A stretch of DNA of 64,000 bases, taken from Negativicutes bacterium. GTDB taxonomy: Bacteria > Bacillota_C > Negativicutes > Sporomusales_B > JARLHX01. The notes beneath the pieces were generated by a model, which worked only from the letters and a program-made list of their open reading frames with translations, ran no database searches and was not told where the DNA came from. The stretch is taken from assembly GCA_031292015.1 (NCBI GenBank), contig JARLHY010000098.1, positions 1 to 64,000 of the forward strand, read 5' to 3'. Shown piece after piece: positions 26,137-35,713 of the stretch (the first letter of the stretch is position 1; each line of letters starts with the position of its first letter). Made by a program: the position numbers and the translations under genes.

Positions 26137-27021
26137 ATGCTGCTTGTACAACAGATCATCAACGGGCTGGCTCTGGGCGGGATTTATTCGCTGATCGCCA
26201 TCGGCTGGACGGTGGTGTTCGGGATTGTCGGCCTTATCAACTGGACCCACGGGGAAGTGTTCATGATCGGAGCCTTTGTCGGCTATTTTCTGATCACTTC
26301 CTTCAAGGTCAATTTTTTTGTAGCGCTGTTCGGGGCGATGATCGCCGGCGGATTTACCGCCTATCTGCTCAACCATTCCGCCTACCGGCCGCTGCGGACC
26401 GGACCGAAGCTGGCGCTGTTCATTACCGCTCTCGGGGCTTCGACTTTTCTGCGCAATCTGGCGGCGCTGCTGTGGGAACCCCATTCCCGGGCCTATCCGC
26501 CGACGCTTGAGTTTTCGGTTCAGACCTTCAGCGTCGGGGGCAGCGTGCTGACGGTGAACACGCTGCAGCTGTTTATCTTCGCGGTCACGCTGTTTATCAT
26601 GGCTTTTCTCCAGTGGTTCATCACCAGGACGATGATGGGCAAGGCCATGCTGGCCGCGTCCCAGGACCTAGAAGTGGTCAGCCTGATGGGGGTCGAGGTC
26701 AACAGTCTGATCAACATCACTTTCTGGGTCAGCGGAATCTTGGGTGGCGCGGCCGGGGTGCTGGTCGGGGTGCTGTACGCCATCAATCCCCAGATGGGAG
26801 CCCTGGCGGGGCTGAAAGGCTGGGCGGTGGCGGTGCTCGGCGGGGTGGGCAGTATCAGCGGCGCAATGATTGCCGGGCTGCTCTTGGGGGTGGCCGAGAA
26901 CATTTCTTCCAGCTATATTTCCTCCGGCTACCGTGACGCCATCGCCTTCGTGATCATGATCATCACCCTGATCGTCAAACCTACGGGCCTGATGGGCTTT
27001 AAGTTTGAAGAGAAGGTTTAG
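26137..27021 (+). CDS. livH: branched-chain amino acid ABC transporter permease LivH
   Basis: 294 residues. The ATG at 26137 is seven bases from GGAGGT and is preferred to the GTG at 26134. Opening QQIINGLALGGIYSLIAIGWTVVFGIVGLINWTHGE is the LivH signature, and about eight hydrophobic segments follow, with the ABC-interaction loop near SLMGVEVNSLINITFWVSG. It forms one half of the membrane channel with LivM. Twelve bases separate it from livM. Confidence 0.94.
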   Translation: MLLVQQIINGLALGGIYSLIAIGWTVVFGIVGLINWTHGEVFMIGAFVGYFLITSFKVNFFVALFGAMIAGGFTAYLLNHSAYRPLRTGPKLALFITALGASTFLRNLAALLWEPHSRAYPPTLEFSVQTFSVGGSVLTVNTLQLFIFAVTLFIMAFLQWFITRTMMGKAMLAASQDLEVVSLMGVEVNSLINITFWVSGILGGAAGVLVGVLYAINPQMGALAGLKGWAVAVLGGVGSISGAMIAGLLLGVAENISSSYISSGYRDAIAFVIMIITLIVKPTGLMGFKFEEKV

Positions 27022-27032
27022 GGGGGACCGCG

Positions 27033-28004
27033 ATGCGCAAGGCTGTCATTTTTTCATTGGTGGTGCTGGCGGTGACCTTTTTTGATTCGCTGGACCTCAC
27101 CCGCGATTATATTTTCCCCTCGTATTTCAAGCACATCCTGTTCGTCAGTCTGGCTTACAGCGTGCTGACTCTCAGCCTGAACATCATTTCCGGCTTCATC
27201 GGCCAGGTCTCTCTCGGTCACGCCGCTTTTTTCGGTCTCGGCGGCTATGTCTCGGCCCTGTTGACCCAGGTCTATCAGGCGCCTTTCTGGCCGAGTTTCC
27301 TGCTGGCCGGGATCGTGGCGGCGTTGGTGGGCATACCGCTGGGGGCGCCGGCGCTGAGGATCAGGGGACCGTTTCTGGTGGTGGTGACCTATGGTTTCGG
27401 CGAGGTGTTCCGGTTCATCGCCATCAACCTGGATATCACTGGCGGACCGGCCGGGCTGCCGGGGCTGATCACTCCGGCCATCGGCGGCGTCAGCTTCAGC
27501 AGCATCGGAGTGTCAGGCAAGGAAGTTTTTATTGTGATCATGCTGATGATGGCGCTCTTTCTGGCTTTTTTCATGCGGCAGATCGGCGAGTCCCGGGTGG
27601 GCCATGCCTTTGCGGCCATCCGCGAGGATGAAATCGCTGCAGCAGCCATGGGCGTGAATGTCAACTATCATAAACTGCTGGCTTTTGTCCTTGGCGCGTT
27701 TTTCGCCGGGCTGACCGGCAGCCTGTTCGTCCACTATCTTTCGTTTATCAGTCCGGACATGCTGGGCTCGAACGAGTCGATCATGATTCTGACGATGGTG
27801 GTGGTGGGAGGGACGCTCAGCATCACCGGTTCCTTTGTCGGAGCGTTTTTGCTGACCGTTCTGCCGGAAGCCCTCAGGTACCTGAAAGATATCGTCGGGC
27901 TGAGCTACGACCCATGGCTGGTGCTGTTCGGACTGCTGCTGGTCATCATGATGCGGGTCAAACCCCAGGGTATCCTGGGAGTGGACACGGTATTCCGGCG
28001 TTAG
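27033..28004 (+). CDS. livM: branched-chain amino acid ABC transporter permease LivM
   Basis: 323 residues with about nine hydrophobic segments. LivM marks are SLNIISGFIGQVSLGHAAFFGLGGY and AIREDEIAAAAMGVNV, the latter being the coupling loop to the ATPase. It pairs with LivH to form the transmembrane pore. GGGGGGACC precedes the start, and livG starts eleven bases after its end. Confidence 0.95.
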   Translation: MRKAVIFSLVVLAVTFFDSLDLTRDYIFPSYFKHILFVSLAYSVLTLSLNIISGFIGQVSLGHAAFFGLGGYVSALLTQVYQAPFWPSFLLAGIVAALVGIPLGAPALRIRGPFLVVVTYGFGEVFRFIAINLDITGGPAGLPGLITPAIGGVSFSSIGVSGKEVFIVIMLMMALFLAFFMRQIGESRVGHAFAAIREDEIAAAAMGVNVNYHKLLAFVLGAFFAGLTGSLFVHYLSFISPDMLGSNESIMILTMVVVGGTLSITGSFVGAFLLTVLPEALRYLKDIVGLSYDPWLVLFGLLLVIMMRVKPQGILGVDTVFRR

Positions 28005-28014
28005 GGGTGAAGAG

Positions 28015-28791
28015 ATGCTACTGAAAACGGAGCAGCTTTGTAAAAAATTCGGCGGACTGACGGCGGTCAACGGTATCGACTTTCATATCGACGCCGGCGA
28101 AGTCGTGGCGGTCATCGGTCCCAACGGTTCGGGCAAGACCACCTTTTTCAACGTGATCAGCGGGATTCTGCCGGCGACTTCGGGGCGGATTCTGTTCAAG
28201 GACCGGGATGTCACCGCCCTCAAGGCCCATGACATCACCAAACAGGGGATGGCCAGGACGTTCCAGAATATCCGCCTGTTCCAGAACCTGACAGCCAGAG
28301 ACAATATCATCATCGGCCGCTACAGCCAGAATTCATCAGGCCTATTTGACGGGCTGTTCCACACTGCCCGGCTGAAGCAGGAGGAGCGGGAAAACGAGGT
28401 CAAGGCGGCCGAACTGCTGGAGTTCGTCGGCCTGACGGCCCACCGGGATGTAAAAGCGCGAAGTCTGCCCTACGGCGCCCAGCGCCGCCTCGAGATCGCC
28501 AGGGCCCTGGCCAGCCAGCCGGCTTTGTTGCTGCTGGACGAACCGGCGGCCGGGATGAATCCCAGGGAAGTGGACGCCCTGCTCCAACTGATCGGCAAAC
28601 TTAAGGCCACAGGGCTCACCATCCTACTGATCGAGCATCAGATGCGGCTGGTCATGGGGATCGCCGAACGGCTGATCGTCTTCGATCATGGCGAGAAAAT
28701 CGCCGAAGGAGCGCCGAAGGAGGTCCGCCACAACCCGAAGGTTGTCGAAGCCTATATTGGAACAGAGGTGAACGCCGGTGCTAAACATTGA
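28015..28791 (+). CDS. livG: branched-chain amino acid ABC transporter ATPase LivG
   Basis: 258 residues. Walker A is GPNGSGKTT, Walker B LLLLDEPAAGMNP, and the signature region reads LPYGAQRRLEIARALA, the LivG variant of LSGGQ. The MARTFQNIRLFQNLTARDNI segment is characteristic of LivG. It powers uptake together with LivF. Its last 14 bases overlap the start of livF, so the two ATPases are translationally coupled. Confidence 0.96.
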   Translation: MLLKTEQLCKKFGGLTAVNGIDFHIDAGEVVAVIGPNGSGKTTFFNVISGILPATSGRILFKDRDVTALKAHDITKQGMARTFQNIRLFQNLTARDNIIIGRYSQNSSGLFDGLFHTARLKQEERENEVKAAELLEFVGLTAHRDVKARSLPYGAQRRLEIARALASQPALLLLDEPAAGMNPREVDALLQLIGKLKATGLTILLIEHQMRLVMGIAERLIVFDHGEKIAEGAPKEVRHNPKVVEAYIGTEVNAGAKH

Positions 28792-29479
28792 GGGTATCAG
28801 TGTTTATTACGACAATATTCAGGCGATCCGCGACGTCTCGCTGAAGGTTGAGCAAGGGGAAATCGTTACCATCATCGGGGCCAACGGCGCCGGCAAAACC
28901 ACCATTCAAAAAACGATCATGGGTCTCTTGCAGGCCAGGACCGGCAAGATAGCCTTCGAGGGCGAAGATATCACCAGGCTGCCCACGGCGAAGATCGTTT
29001 CCCGGGGTATTGCTCTGGTGCCGGAGGGCCGGAGGGTCTTTCCCCGTCTGAGTGTGGCCGACAATCTGATTCTGGGGGCTTATGCCCGCAAGGATAAAGA
29101 GGTGGACGCCGACCTGGCGCGGATCTATGAGATGTTCCCCCGGCTGGGGGAGCGGAAGAAGCAGTCGGCCGGGACGCTGAGCGGCGGCGAACAGCAGATG
29201 GTGGCCATCGGCCGGGGGCTGATGAGCCGGCCGCGGCTGCTGCTCCTTGATGAGCCGTCAATGGGGCTGGCCCCGGTGCTGGTGGCTCAGATTTTCCGGA
29301 CCATTGTCGAAATCAACGCCATGGGCACAACGGTGCTGCTGGTGGAGCAGAATGCCCGCATGGCGCTATCCATCGCCGCCCGGGCCTACGCCCTGGAAAC
29401 CGGCGCGATCGTCCTGGCCGGGCCGGCGGCCGAGCTGGCCGACAACGAGCAAGTCAGGAACGCATATCTGGGGGAATAA
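28778..29479 (+). CDS. livF: branched-chain amino acid ABC transporter ATPase LivF
   Basis: 233 residues from a GTG. Walker A is GANGAGKTT, the signature motif LSGGEQQMVAIGRGLM, Walker B LLLLDEPSMGLAP, and GIALVPEGRRVFPRLSVADNL is typical of LivF. Last gene of the first liv operon; a strong hairpin follows at 29604. Confidence 0.96.
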   Translation: MLNIEGISVYYDNIQAIRDVSLKVEQGEIVTIIGANGAGKTTIQKTIMGLLQARTGKIAFEGEDITRLPTAKIVSRGIALVPEGRRVFPRLSVADNLILGAYARKDKEVDADLARIYEMFPRLGERKKQSAGTLSGGEQQMVAIGRGLMSRPRLLLLDEPSMGLAPVLVAQIFRTIVEINAMGTTVLLVEQNARMALSIAARAYALETGAIVLAGPAAELADNEQVRNAYLGE

Positions 29480-29603
29480 TTTTTTGGAGCTGTTGAAAAC
29501 GACCGGATGAAAGAGATCGGTCCGGCGGCGTACTGCGCCGAACAAAGCAAGTTGCCGCGGTACTGAGAAAAAGCGGAGAAAGAACACGGCTCATTAGGAG
29601 CCT

Positions 29604-29646
29604 CAGGCAAGAAGCCTTCCGGCGTCAGCGGAAGGCTTCTTGCCTG
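29604..29646. terminator. 18-bp hairpin ending the first liv operon
   Basis: CAGGCAAGAAGCCTTCCG (29604-29621) pairs perfectly with 29629-29646 around a seven-base loop. There is no long T run, but its strength and place between the convergent livF and small minus-strand genes support a terminator role. Confidence 0.65.
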
Positions 29647-29679
29647 TTCACAGTATTCAGCGCAAAGGAAACGTAGCAT

Positions 29680-29817
29680 TTAATCTTTGGATATGTACTC
29701 TGACATCAAGTCGTTAAGACGCTCCTGCGTTTCTTGCTGCAGCATCTCTTTGCGTTTTTTTTCGTCCAGAACTATTTCATCCAGCAATTCCTCGACAATT
29801 TTTTTCGGATTATCCAA
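29680..29817 (-). CDS. small acidic helical protein, 45 residues
   Basis: I place the start at the TTG at 29817 because GAGGGGG lies about seven bases upstream; an in-frame ATG at 29862 would give 60 residues but has no ribosome site. The product begins (M)DNPKKIVEELLDEIVLDEKKRKEM and is charged and helical throughout. No family recognised. It reads in the same direction as the next small gene, 65 bases away. Coding status is likely but not certain. Confidence 0.5.
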   Translation of the reverse strand: MDNPKKIVEELLDEIVLDEKKRKEMLQQETQERLNDLMSEYISKD

Positions 29818-29882
29818 TGTAATTCCCCCTCTCGTTTTTTCCACAATCCAATTACCAGACATCCAAACTGGTTATACGCAAC

Positions 29883-30107
29883 TTATTTTATTTTGTCTTT
29901 CGGTCGGAAGGGTTCGGCGAAATCCGCCCCATTTTCCGCCGATAGCAGCAGTTCTTCAAGGTAAGTATCTTCTGTTTGAATAGGCCGCGCCGTCATTTCC
30001 TGCTGGGCGAGGCTCACCTGGTAGGCGGCCGTCTCCTCGCTGGCACTGTTGTAGACGACGAAAATGCAAAAGGCTGTAAGGGCTATGATGATAAAAATAC
30101 GTCTCAT
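29883..30107 (-). CDS. small single-span membrane or secreted protein, 74 residues
   Basis: ATG at 30107 with GAGGTGAT upstream. The N terminus MRRIFIIIALTAFCIFVVYNSAS is a hydrophobic span or uncleaved signal anchor; the remaining 50 residues are polar and acidic (YLEELLLSAENGADFAEPF). No family recognised. Confidence 0.6.
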   Translation of the reverse strand: MRRIFIIIALTAFCIFVVYNSASEETAAYQVSLAQQEMTARPIQTEDTYLEELLLSAENGADFAEPFRPKDKIK

Positions 30108-30182
30108 GTTTTGGTATCACCTCGGAAAGGGTTATTCTGAAAATTGCAGGTCCGGTCTGAGATTCCAGCGCTGCTTGTTTTG

Positions 30183-30221
30183 AAAAAAACATCCTCCAGA
30201 GCGATTGAGCCTGGAGGATGT
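30183..30221 (-). terminator. terminator of the thiolase operon
   Basis: 11-bp stem ACATCCTCCAG/CTGGAGGATGT (30189-30199 with 30211-30221), followed on the minus strand by seven As' complement (TTTTTTT). It lies 130 bases after the thiolase stop and ends the long minus-strand operon. Confidence 0.8.
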
Positions 30222-30350
30222 TAAGGGGGCAACTGATTGGCAGCATTGAAAAAACCGGTTACTATTGTCAATGATTAGGTTCGAAGTTGCCCCCTGTCTG
30301 GGTTAGGTTGCTGAATGCTCAATACGGAATCCATGGGTATTTTGTTGTCG

Positions 30351-31544
30351 CTACTGGCAGTTTTCCACGATGACCGCGCTGCCCTGGCCGCCGGCGGTGC
30401 AGAGGGTGGCCAGGCCGTAGCGGACCTTGCGCCGCTGCATTTCGTACATCAGGGTAACCATGATCCGGGCGCCGCTGCAGCCGATGGGATGGCCAAGGGA
30501 GATGGCGCCGCCGTTGACGTTGACGATGCCCCGGTCAAGCCCCAGCTCTTTGACGACGGCGAGGCTCTGCGCAGCAAACGCTTCATTCAGCTCCACCAGC
30601 CCGATGTCGCCAAGACTTAGTCCGGCCAGGGACAAGGCTTTGCGCACCGCCGGCACCGGCCCGATGCCCATGATTTCCGGCGATACCCCGGCGCTGGCGT
30701 AGGAGACGACTTTTACCAGCGGTTTGAGGCCCAGGGCTTCGGCCCGGCTCCGCTCCATCATGACCACCGCCGCGGCGCCGTCGTTGCGGCCGGAGGCGTT
30801 GCCGGCGGTAACCGAACCGTCTTTTTTGAATACAGCCTTCAGCTTCGCCAGCTCTTCCGGCGTCGTCTGCCGGGGGTATTCGTCGGTATCGAACAGGCGG
30901 GTTTCTTTCCGGCTTACTTTTACTTCAAAGGGAAGAATCTCGTCCTTGAACCGGCCGGCGGCAATGGCGTCCAGAGCCCGCTGCTGACTGGCCAGGGCAA
31001 ATTCGTCCTGCTGGGTGCGGGATATGACGTATTTCTCGGCAAGGTTCTCGGCCGTCATTCCCATGGTCAGCCGGCCGTACTTTTCCACCGGCTGGGATTT
31101 GGGCTGACTTTCGGTGTTGGGATCAAGGATTTCGCCGTTGCCGGCAGAGTAGCCGAAACGGGCGCTGCGCAGGTAGTAGGGGGCGGTACTCATGCTTTCG
31201 GCGCCGCCGGCGATGACGACCTGCGCGTCGCCCAGGCGGATGGCCTGGGTGGCGGAGATGATGGCCTGCAGGCCTGAGGCGCACTGGCGATGGACGGTGA
31301 AGGCGGACAGCTCTAACGGCAGCTCGGCGTAAAGCGCGGCTACCCGGGCGAGGTTGGGGGTATCGCTGCTCTGCTTGCCGTGGCCGAAGATCACTTCGTC
31401 GATCTGGCCGGGGTCGCCGGGGATTCTTGCGGCGCATTCCTTGATGACGGCGCTGGCCAGCTGTTCGACCAAAACATTTTTAAGGGTGCCGCCGATTTTG
31501 CCGATGGCGGTGCGGACTCCGGTGGTGATTACTGCTTCATGCAT
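30351..31544 (-). CDS. acetyl-CoA C-acetyltransferase (thiolase)
   Basis: 397 residues, typical of degradative and biosynthetic thiolases. The acyl-accepting Cys88 is in VHRQCASGLQ; the second active-site His is in SLGHPIGCSGARI and the second Cys in LATLCTAGGQGSAVI. It cleaves acetoacetyl-CoA to two acetyl-CoA, or runs in reverse. It starts eight bases inside the CoA-transferase B gene, so the last three genes are tightly coupled: acetoacetate is activated by the transferase and then cleaved. Confidence 0.96.
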   Translation of the reverse strand: MHEAVITTGVRTAIGKIGGTLKNVLVEQLASAVIKECAARIPGDPGQIDEVIFGHGKQSSDTPNLARVAALYAELPLELSAFTVHRQCASGLQAIISATQAIRLGDAQVVIAGGAESMSTAPYYLRSARFGYSAGNGEILDPNTESQPKSQPVEKYGRLTMGMTAENLAEKYVISRTQQDEFALASQQRALDAIAAGRFKDEILPFEVKVSRKETRLFDTDEYPRQTTPEELAKLKAVFKKDGSVTAGNASGRNDGAAAVVMMERSRAEALGLKPLVKVVSYASAGVSPEIMGIGPVPAVRKALSLAGLSLGDIGLVELNEAFAAQSLAVVKELGLDRGIVNVNGGAISLGHPIGCSGARIMVTLMYEMQRRKVRYGLATLCTAGGQGSAVIVENCQ

Positions 31545-32211
31545 CCTGGGACACCTCTCTTATTTTGAACTGCGGGCTGACGGTGTACTTGGCGGTGGTG
31601 ATGGCTGCGACTTCCTCCAGTGTAATGTCGGAGGTGATTTCGTCCAGGATCAGCCGGCCTGCTTCGAAATGAAACACCGCGTACTCGGTGATGATCATGT
31701 CCACCGCATTTTTGGCGGTAAGCGGCAGGGTGCACTGAGGGATGATCTTCGCCCCCCCGTCCCTGGTGGCGTGCTGGGTGGCGATGATGACTTTCGCGGC
31801 GCCGACCACCAGGTCCATCGCCCCGCCGACTCCGAGAACGTCTTTGCCTGGCACCAGCCAGTTGGCCAGATCGCCGGTTTCGCTGACCTGAAGGCCGCCG
31901 ATGATGGTGCAGCCGATATGGCCGCCGCGGATCTGGGCGAAGGACTCGGCGCTGTCGAAGAAGGAGGCTCCCGGCAGGACGGTTACATGCTTGCGACCGG
32001 CGTTGATGAGTTCACGGTCTTCCTGGCCCGGCTCGGGATACGGGCCGACGCCCAGAAGGCCGTTCTCGCTCTGGAGATATACTTTTTTGCCGTTGACATA
32101 ATTTGCTACCAGGGTGGGGATGCCTACACCCAGATTGACCACCGTGCCGTCGGAGATTTCTTCAGAGGCACGTTTGGCGATTCGGATTTTGCGTTGTTCA
32201 TCGCTAAGCAT
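31537..32211 (-). CDS. 3-oxoacid CoA-transferase subunit B
   Basis: 224 residues, SDR of the family I CoA-transferases. The catalytic Glu49 lies in QSENGLLGVGP, and GGHIGCTIIGGLQV and GVGGAMDLV are conserved. With subunit A it moves CoA from a donor such as succinyl-CoA or acetyl-CoA to acetoacetate or another short acid. Start and subunit A stop share one base (TAATG). The sequence resembles AtoA/ScoB and differs clearly from the second B subunit at 58207. Confidence 0.95.
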   Translation of the reverse strand: MLSDEQRKIRIAKRASEEISDGTVVNLGVGIPTLVANYVNGKKVYLQSENGLLGVGPYPEPGQEDRELINAGRKHVTVLPGASFFDSAESFAQIRGGHIGCTIIGGLQVSETGDLANWLVPGKDVLGVGGAMDLVVGAAKVIIATQHATRDGGAKIIPQCTLPLTAKNAVDMIITEYAVFHFEAGRLILDEITSDITLEEVAAITTAKYTVSPQFKIREVSQDA

Positions 32212-32867
32212 TAGCAGTCCCCCCTTTTGACAAGAATGTCCACATAAAGAAACGGCGTGATAACGTCTTCGGGGGACAGTTCCCCAGGTTCGACGATTTC
32301 GTCGACTTCGGCGATGCAGACTTTTGCCGCGGTCGCCATGATCGGGTTGAAGTTCCGGGCAGATTTGCTGTAGACCAGGTTGCCGAGGGTGTCGGCCTTT
32401 TTCGCCCGGACAAAAGCGTAGTCGGCGGAGATAGGCTCCTGCAGCAGATATTCGGTGCCGTTTAGGGTCAGGATCTGATGCCCTTTGGCCAGTTCGGTTC
32501 CGACACCCACCGGTGTCAGGAAGCCGCCCAGGCCGGCGCCGGCCGCGCGGATCGCTTCAGCGAAATTGCCCTGGGGAATCAGGACGATTTCGATTTTTCC
32601 TTCGCGATTGTACTTCGCGGCATCCGGGTTGGGGGTAAAAAATGAACCGATGGCTCTTTTGATTTTATCCTGCAGCAAGACCACGCCGATTCCTTCGTTG
32701 TGACTGCCAAGGTCGTTGCCGATGATCGTCAGATCTTTCACATCGTGTTCCGCCAGAGCGGCAAGCATCGCTTCCGGGCTGCCCACCCGGCCGAAACCGC
32801 CGATCATGATGGAAGCGCCGCTTTTTATTTCTTGCACGGCTTCCTTGGCTGTTTTAATAATGGCCAT
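32211..32867 (-). CDS. 3-oxoacid CoA-transferase subunit A
   Basis: 218 residues from the ATG at 32867, which has AAAGGAG upstream; an upstream in-frame start at 32990 lacks a site. Opening MAIIKTAKEAVQEIKSGASIMIGGFGRVGSPE is typical of AtoD/ScoA, with TLNGTEYLLQEPISADYAFVRA at the centre. It is the partner of the B subunit that starts at its stop codon. Confidence 0.95.
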   Translation of the reverse strand: MAIIKTAKEAVQEIKSGASIMIGGFGRVGSPEAMLAALAEHDVKDLTIIGNDLGSHNEGIGVVLLQDKIKRAIGSFFTPNPDAAKYNREGKIEIVLIPQGNFAEAIRAAGAGLGGFLTPVGVGTELAKGHQILTLNGTEYLLQEPISADYAFVRAKKADTLGNLVYSKSARNFNPIMATAAKVCIAEVDEIVEPGELSPEDVITPFLYVDILVKRGDC

Positions 32868-32995
32868 AGTAGAATCTCCTTTTTGCTCAGCATTTTGTTT
32901 CCGCATGCTATTAAGTAGTGATTTATTCTTCGTTGCTTTGGGGGTCAATTGGCTGCGGCCTTGTTTGCGGCATATTGCGGTGGCAGACAAGAAGG

Positions 32996-34918
32996 TTAAA
33001 AACTACAACCCAGATCCCTGGCCTGGCAGAGGGCGTCAAGCGCGTCACCCGGCTTTCCGGCGTCACCAGCCAGGATCGTTTTATAACCGCTGTTTTCGAG
33101 CTGGGCCTGAAGCGCGTTGTCCGCCTTGGTCCCGAGCGCCAGGACAACGTCATCATAGCCTGTGAACCGTTTCCGTTCGCCGAACTGTTCCACCGACGCG
33201 CCACCGGGGATAAAGGCGCAGACGGTGGCCGAGGTTTGGGTCTCAACACCGGCGTCTTTGAGTCGCTTCAGCAAGAAATGCTTTACCCTCTGGACAATAC
33301 CGATACCGATTTCATCGCGCATTTCCACGATGGTAACCGTCTTGCCCTGGGCCGCCAAAAAGTCGGCTGTTTCACAACCGACGCTTCCGCCGCCGACAAC
33401 CAGCACTTTTTTGCCGACTTTCAGCTTACCCAGCAGTACATCCCAGGCGCTGGACACATTAGCGCCGTCGGCGGCCGGAATGGGGGGGACAATCGGCTGG
33501 CCGCCGGTTGCCAGCACCACAAGATCAGGATTGATTTCGGCGACGCTTTTTTCTGTTACCAGGCTATTCAGGCGGATATCGACGCCGGCTTGCCGCGCCT
33601 GCTGGATTTTTTGCTTGACCAGCTGGGAAATCGCCTGTTTATGAGGCGGCATGCAGGCAATCCGCAGCTGGCCGCCCAGCTTGTCGGTCTTCTCGCACAG
33701 TATCGTTTCGTGGCCCCTGAGGGCGGCAATCCGGGCTACTTCCAGCCCGGCGATGCCGCCGCCGACGATGAGAAGCTTCTTGCGGCCGGCGGCTCTGCCG
33801 ATGGGTTCACTTTCTTTTCCTACCTCTGAATTGGCCAGACAGCAGATGGGGAGGTCGTAATAAAGCTTGCCGATACATCCCTGCAGACAGCCGACGCAAT
33901 ACTGGATTTCAGCCAGATTCCCTTGGGCCGCTTTGTTCGGCATGTCCGGATCGGCTATCGCGGCCCGGCCCATACCGATCATGTCGGCCCGGCCTTCGGA
34001 CAGGATCGACTCCGCCATCAGCGGATCATTGATCCTGCCGGTGGTGATCACCGGTTTGGCGGTGACTTTTTTGATTTTCTCGGCGTACTGCACATTGTTC
34101 GCCAGGCCGATATAGTAAGGCGGGGCCACATAGTGCTGGCTGGCGGTGTTGGCGGTGGTGATGTGAAAGCCGTCGTAGCCGGCAGCATCCAGAAGCTGAA
34201 CAATAATCTTTGATTCCTCTATCGCTGTTCCGTCGGAAATCCGTTCTTCCCCAGCCATCCTGATGATTACCGGATAATCCTCGCCGGTCCGGTCCCGGAC
34301 GCTTTTCAGGATATCCAGGGGGAAGCGCAGCCGGCCCAGCAGGTTTCCGCCATATTCATCGGTGCGTTTATTGGTGTAGGGCGACATGAATTCAGAGATC
34401 AGATAACCGTGGGACCCATGGATTTCGACCCCGTCGAAGCCCGCCTGTTTGGCCCGCCAGGCGGCTAGGCCGAAAGCCTCGATAATTTCTTCAATTTCTT
34501 TTGTCGACAGCTCCCGGGGCAATGTGCCGTTCCCCGGGTGCAATAAGGCGGTCGGCGCCACCGGTTGGGCCCCGATGGCCTTTTGCGTCGTTTGGGCGCC
34601 GGCGTGATAGATTTGGGCAAAGATCTTCCCGTTTTCCCGGTGCACCGCTTCGGTCAAGCGGGCGCAATCGGCAATAAAGCGGTCATCCCAAAGCCCCAGC
34701 ACCGCGCCGAAGGCCTTGCCCCAGGGATGAACGGCAAAATTTTCGACAATGCAAAGACCGAACCCGCCTTTGGCGCGGGCGACATGATAGGCGATCAGCC
34801 GCGGGCTTACGGTGTTGTCGGCGTTGCCGAAATTAGTGACCATCGCCGGCATGACAATGCGGTTTTTCAGTTCCAATTTGTTGATGCCTATGGGTTCAAA
34901 CAGTTTCACAAATTTCAT
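32996..34918 (-). CDS. 2-enoate / 2,4-dienoyl-CoA reductase-like flavoenzyme (Old Yellow Enzyme family)
   Basis: 640 residues in the three-domain plan of FadH and clostridial 2-enoate reductases: an FMN TIM barrel (about 1-340; LKNRIVMPAMVTNFG, GVEIHGSHGYLISEFMSP), a [4Fe-4S] ligand set (CVGCLQGCIG, then CCLANSE) and FAD and NAD Rossmann domains (LLIVGGGIAGLEVARIAAL, VLVVGGGSVGCETADFLA). Such enzymes reduce activated C=C bonds with NAD(P)H. It stands between a CoA-transferase pair and a cyclase-family hydrolase, so an unsaturated short-chain acid is a reasonable substrate, but none is proven. Confidence 0.92.
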   Translation of the reverse strand: MKFVKLFEPIGINKLELKNRIVMPAMVTNFGNADNTVSPRLIAYHVARAKGGFGLCIVENFAVHPWGKAFGAVLGLWDDRFIADCARLTEAVHRENGKIFAQIYHAGAQTTQKAIGAQPVAPTALLHPGNGTLPRELSTKEIEEIIEAFGLAAWRAKQAGFDGVEIHGSHGYLISEFMSPYTNKRTDEYGGNLLGRLRFPLDILKSVRDRTGEDYPVIIRMAGEERISDGTAIEESKIIVQLLDAAGYDGFHITTANTASQHYVAPPYYIGLANNVQYAEKIKKVTAKPVITTGRINDPLMAESILSEGRADMIGMGRAAIADPDMPNKAAQGNLAEIQYCVGCLQGCIGKLYYDLPICCLANSEVGKESEPIGRAAGRKKLLIVGGGIAGLEVARIAALRGHETILCEKTDKLGGQLRIACMPPHKQAISQLVKQKIQQARQAGVDIRLNSLVTEKSVAEINPDLVVLATGGQPIVPPIPAADGANVSSAWDVLLGKLKVGKKVLVVGGGSVGCETADFLAAQGKTVTIVEMRDEIGIGIVQRVKHFLLKRLKDAGVETQTSATVCAFIPGGASVEQFGERKRFTGYDDVVLALGTKADNALQAQLENSGYKTILAGDAGKPGDALDALCQARDLGCSF

Positions 34919-35011
34919 CCGTCAGTCACTCTTCCTTCCGCCTGATTTGTCACTGCTTGCTGTCTCACCCCGACCGGTCCCGCGGTGCCTGGCCGACGCC
35001 GGATTTCTCTG

Positions 35012-35692
35012 CTACTGCCACTCTTCCACGGCGAGGGCCCTGATGGGGGACCCGGACAGGCCGCGGATATTGAGCGGTATTCCCATAAAGAAAAAGCGGG
35101 TTTTGGAAAGCTTGTCAAGGTTGGTCAGATTCTCCATGATCCCGATGTTTTTCCCCAGCAGCTCCAGGTGGGCCGTGCGGCCCATGTTGCTGAGGGTATC
35201 AACATTGGACAGGTCCATGCCGATCGCCTTGACGGAACGCGCTGAGAGCCATTTGGCGGCAGAGATGTCGAGGGCTTCGGCGTGGTGGAAGCCCGGGCCG
35301 TTCCACTCGCCGGCCCAGGCCCGGATAAGAACGATGTCGCCAGGCTTGACTTCGGTATTGGTCGCGGCGAGCCGTTCTTCGAGCATGGCGGCGGTCACCG
35401 GCTGCCGGGGATCGCGGGCGGAGACGTCGATCAGGACCGCTTCGCCGAAGGTGGATTCCAGAGGAACCTGGTCGATGGTCCTGCCTTCTTCGAAGAAATG
35501 AAACGGAGCGTCAAGATGGGTACCGCCGTGGTCGGAGATGAGCACAAGCTTGCTGGCGTAACCTTTGCACGGCGGGGTGTAGCGAGGTGCGGAAAAAGCG
35601 TGGGTTACATGGTCGATGACTGTTACCTTGGGATGGGTGGGGAAGGATTGCAGGCCGTCATACAGCGGCACCGTCAAATCGATAACTTTCAT
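35012..35692 (-). CDS. cyclase-family hydrolase (kynurenine formamidase-like)
   Basis: 226 residues of the PF04199-type fold. The metal-binding HGGTHLDAPFHF motif is complete, and DLTVPLYDGLQSFPTHP and GKNIGIMENL agree with the family. Members hydrolyse N-formylkynurenine, isatin, cyclic amides or similar; the family name does not fix the substrate. AGGAGA precedes the start. It lies 21 bases after the AtoE-type permease, inside the operon, which suggests it opens a cyclic form of the imported compound. Confidence 0.88.
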   Translation of the reverse strand: MKVIDLTVPLYDGLQSFPTHPKVTVIDHVTHAFSAPRYTPPCKGYASKLVLISDHGGTHLDAPFHFFEEGRTIDQVPLESTFGEAVLIDVSARDPRQPVTAAMLEERLAATNTEVKPGDIVLIRAWAGEWNGPGFHHAEALDISAAKWLSARSVKAIGMDLSNVDTLSNMGRTAHLELLGKNIGIMENLTNLDKLSKTRFFFMGIPLNIRGLSGSPIRALAVEEWQ

Positions 35693-35713
35693 TTCGCTGT
35701 CTCCTTTTCTTGT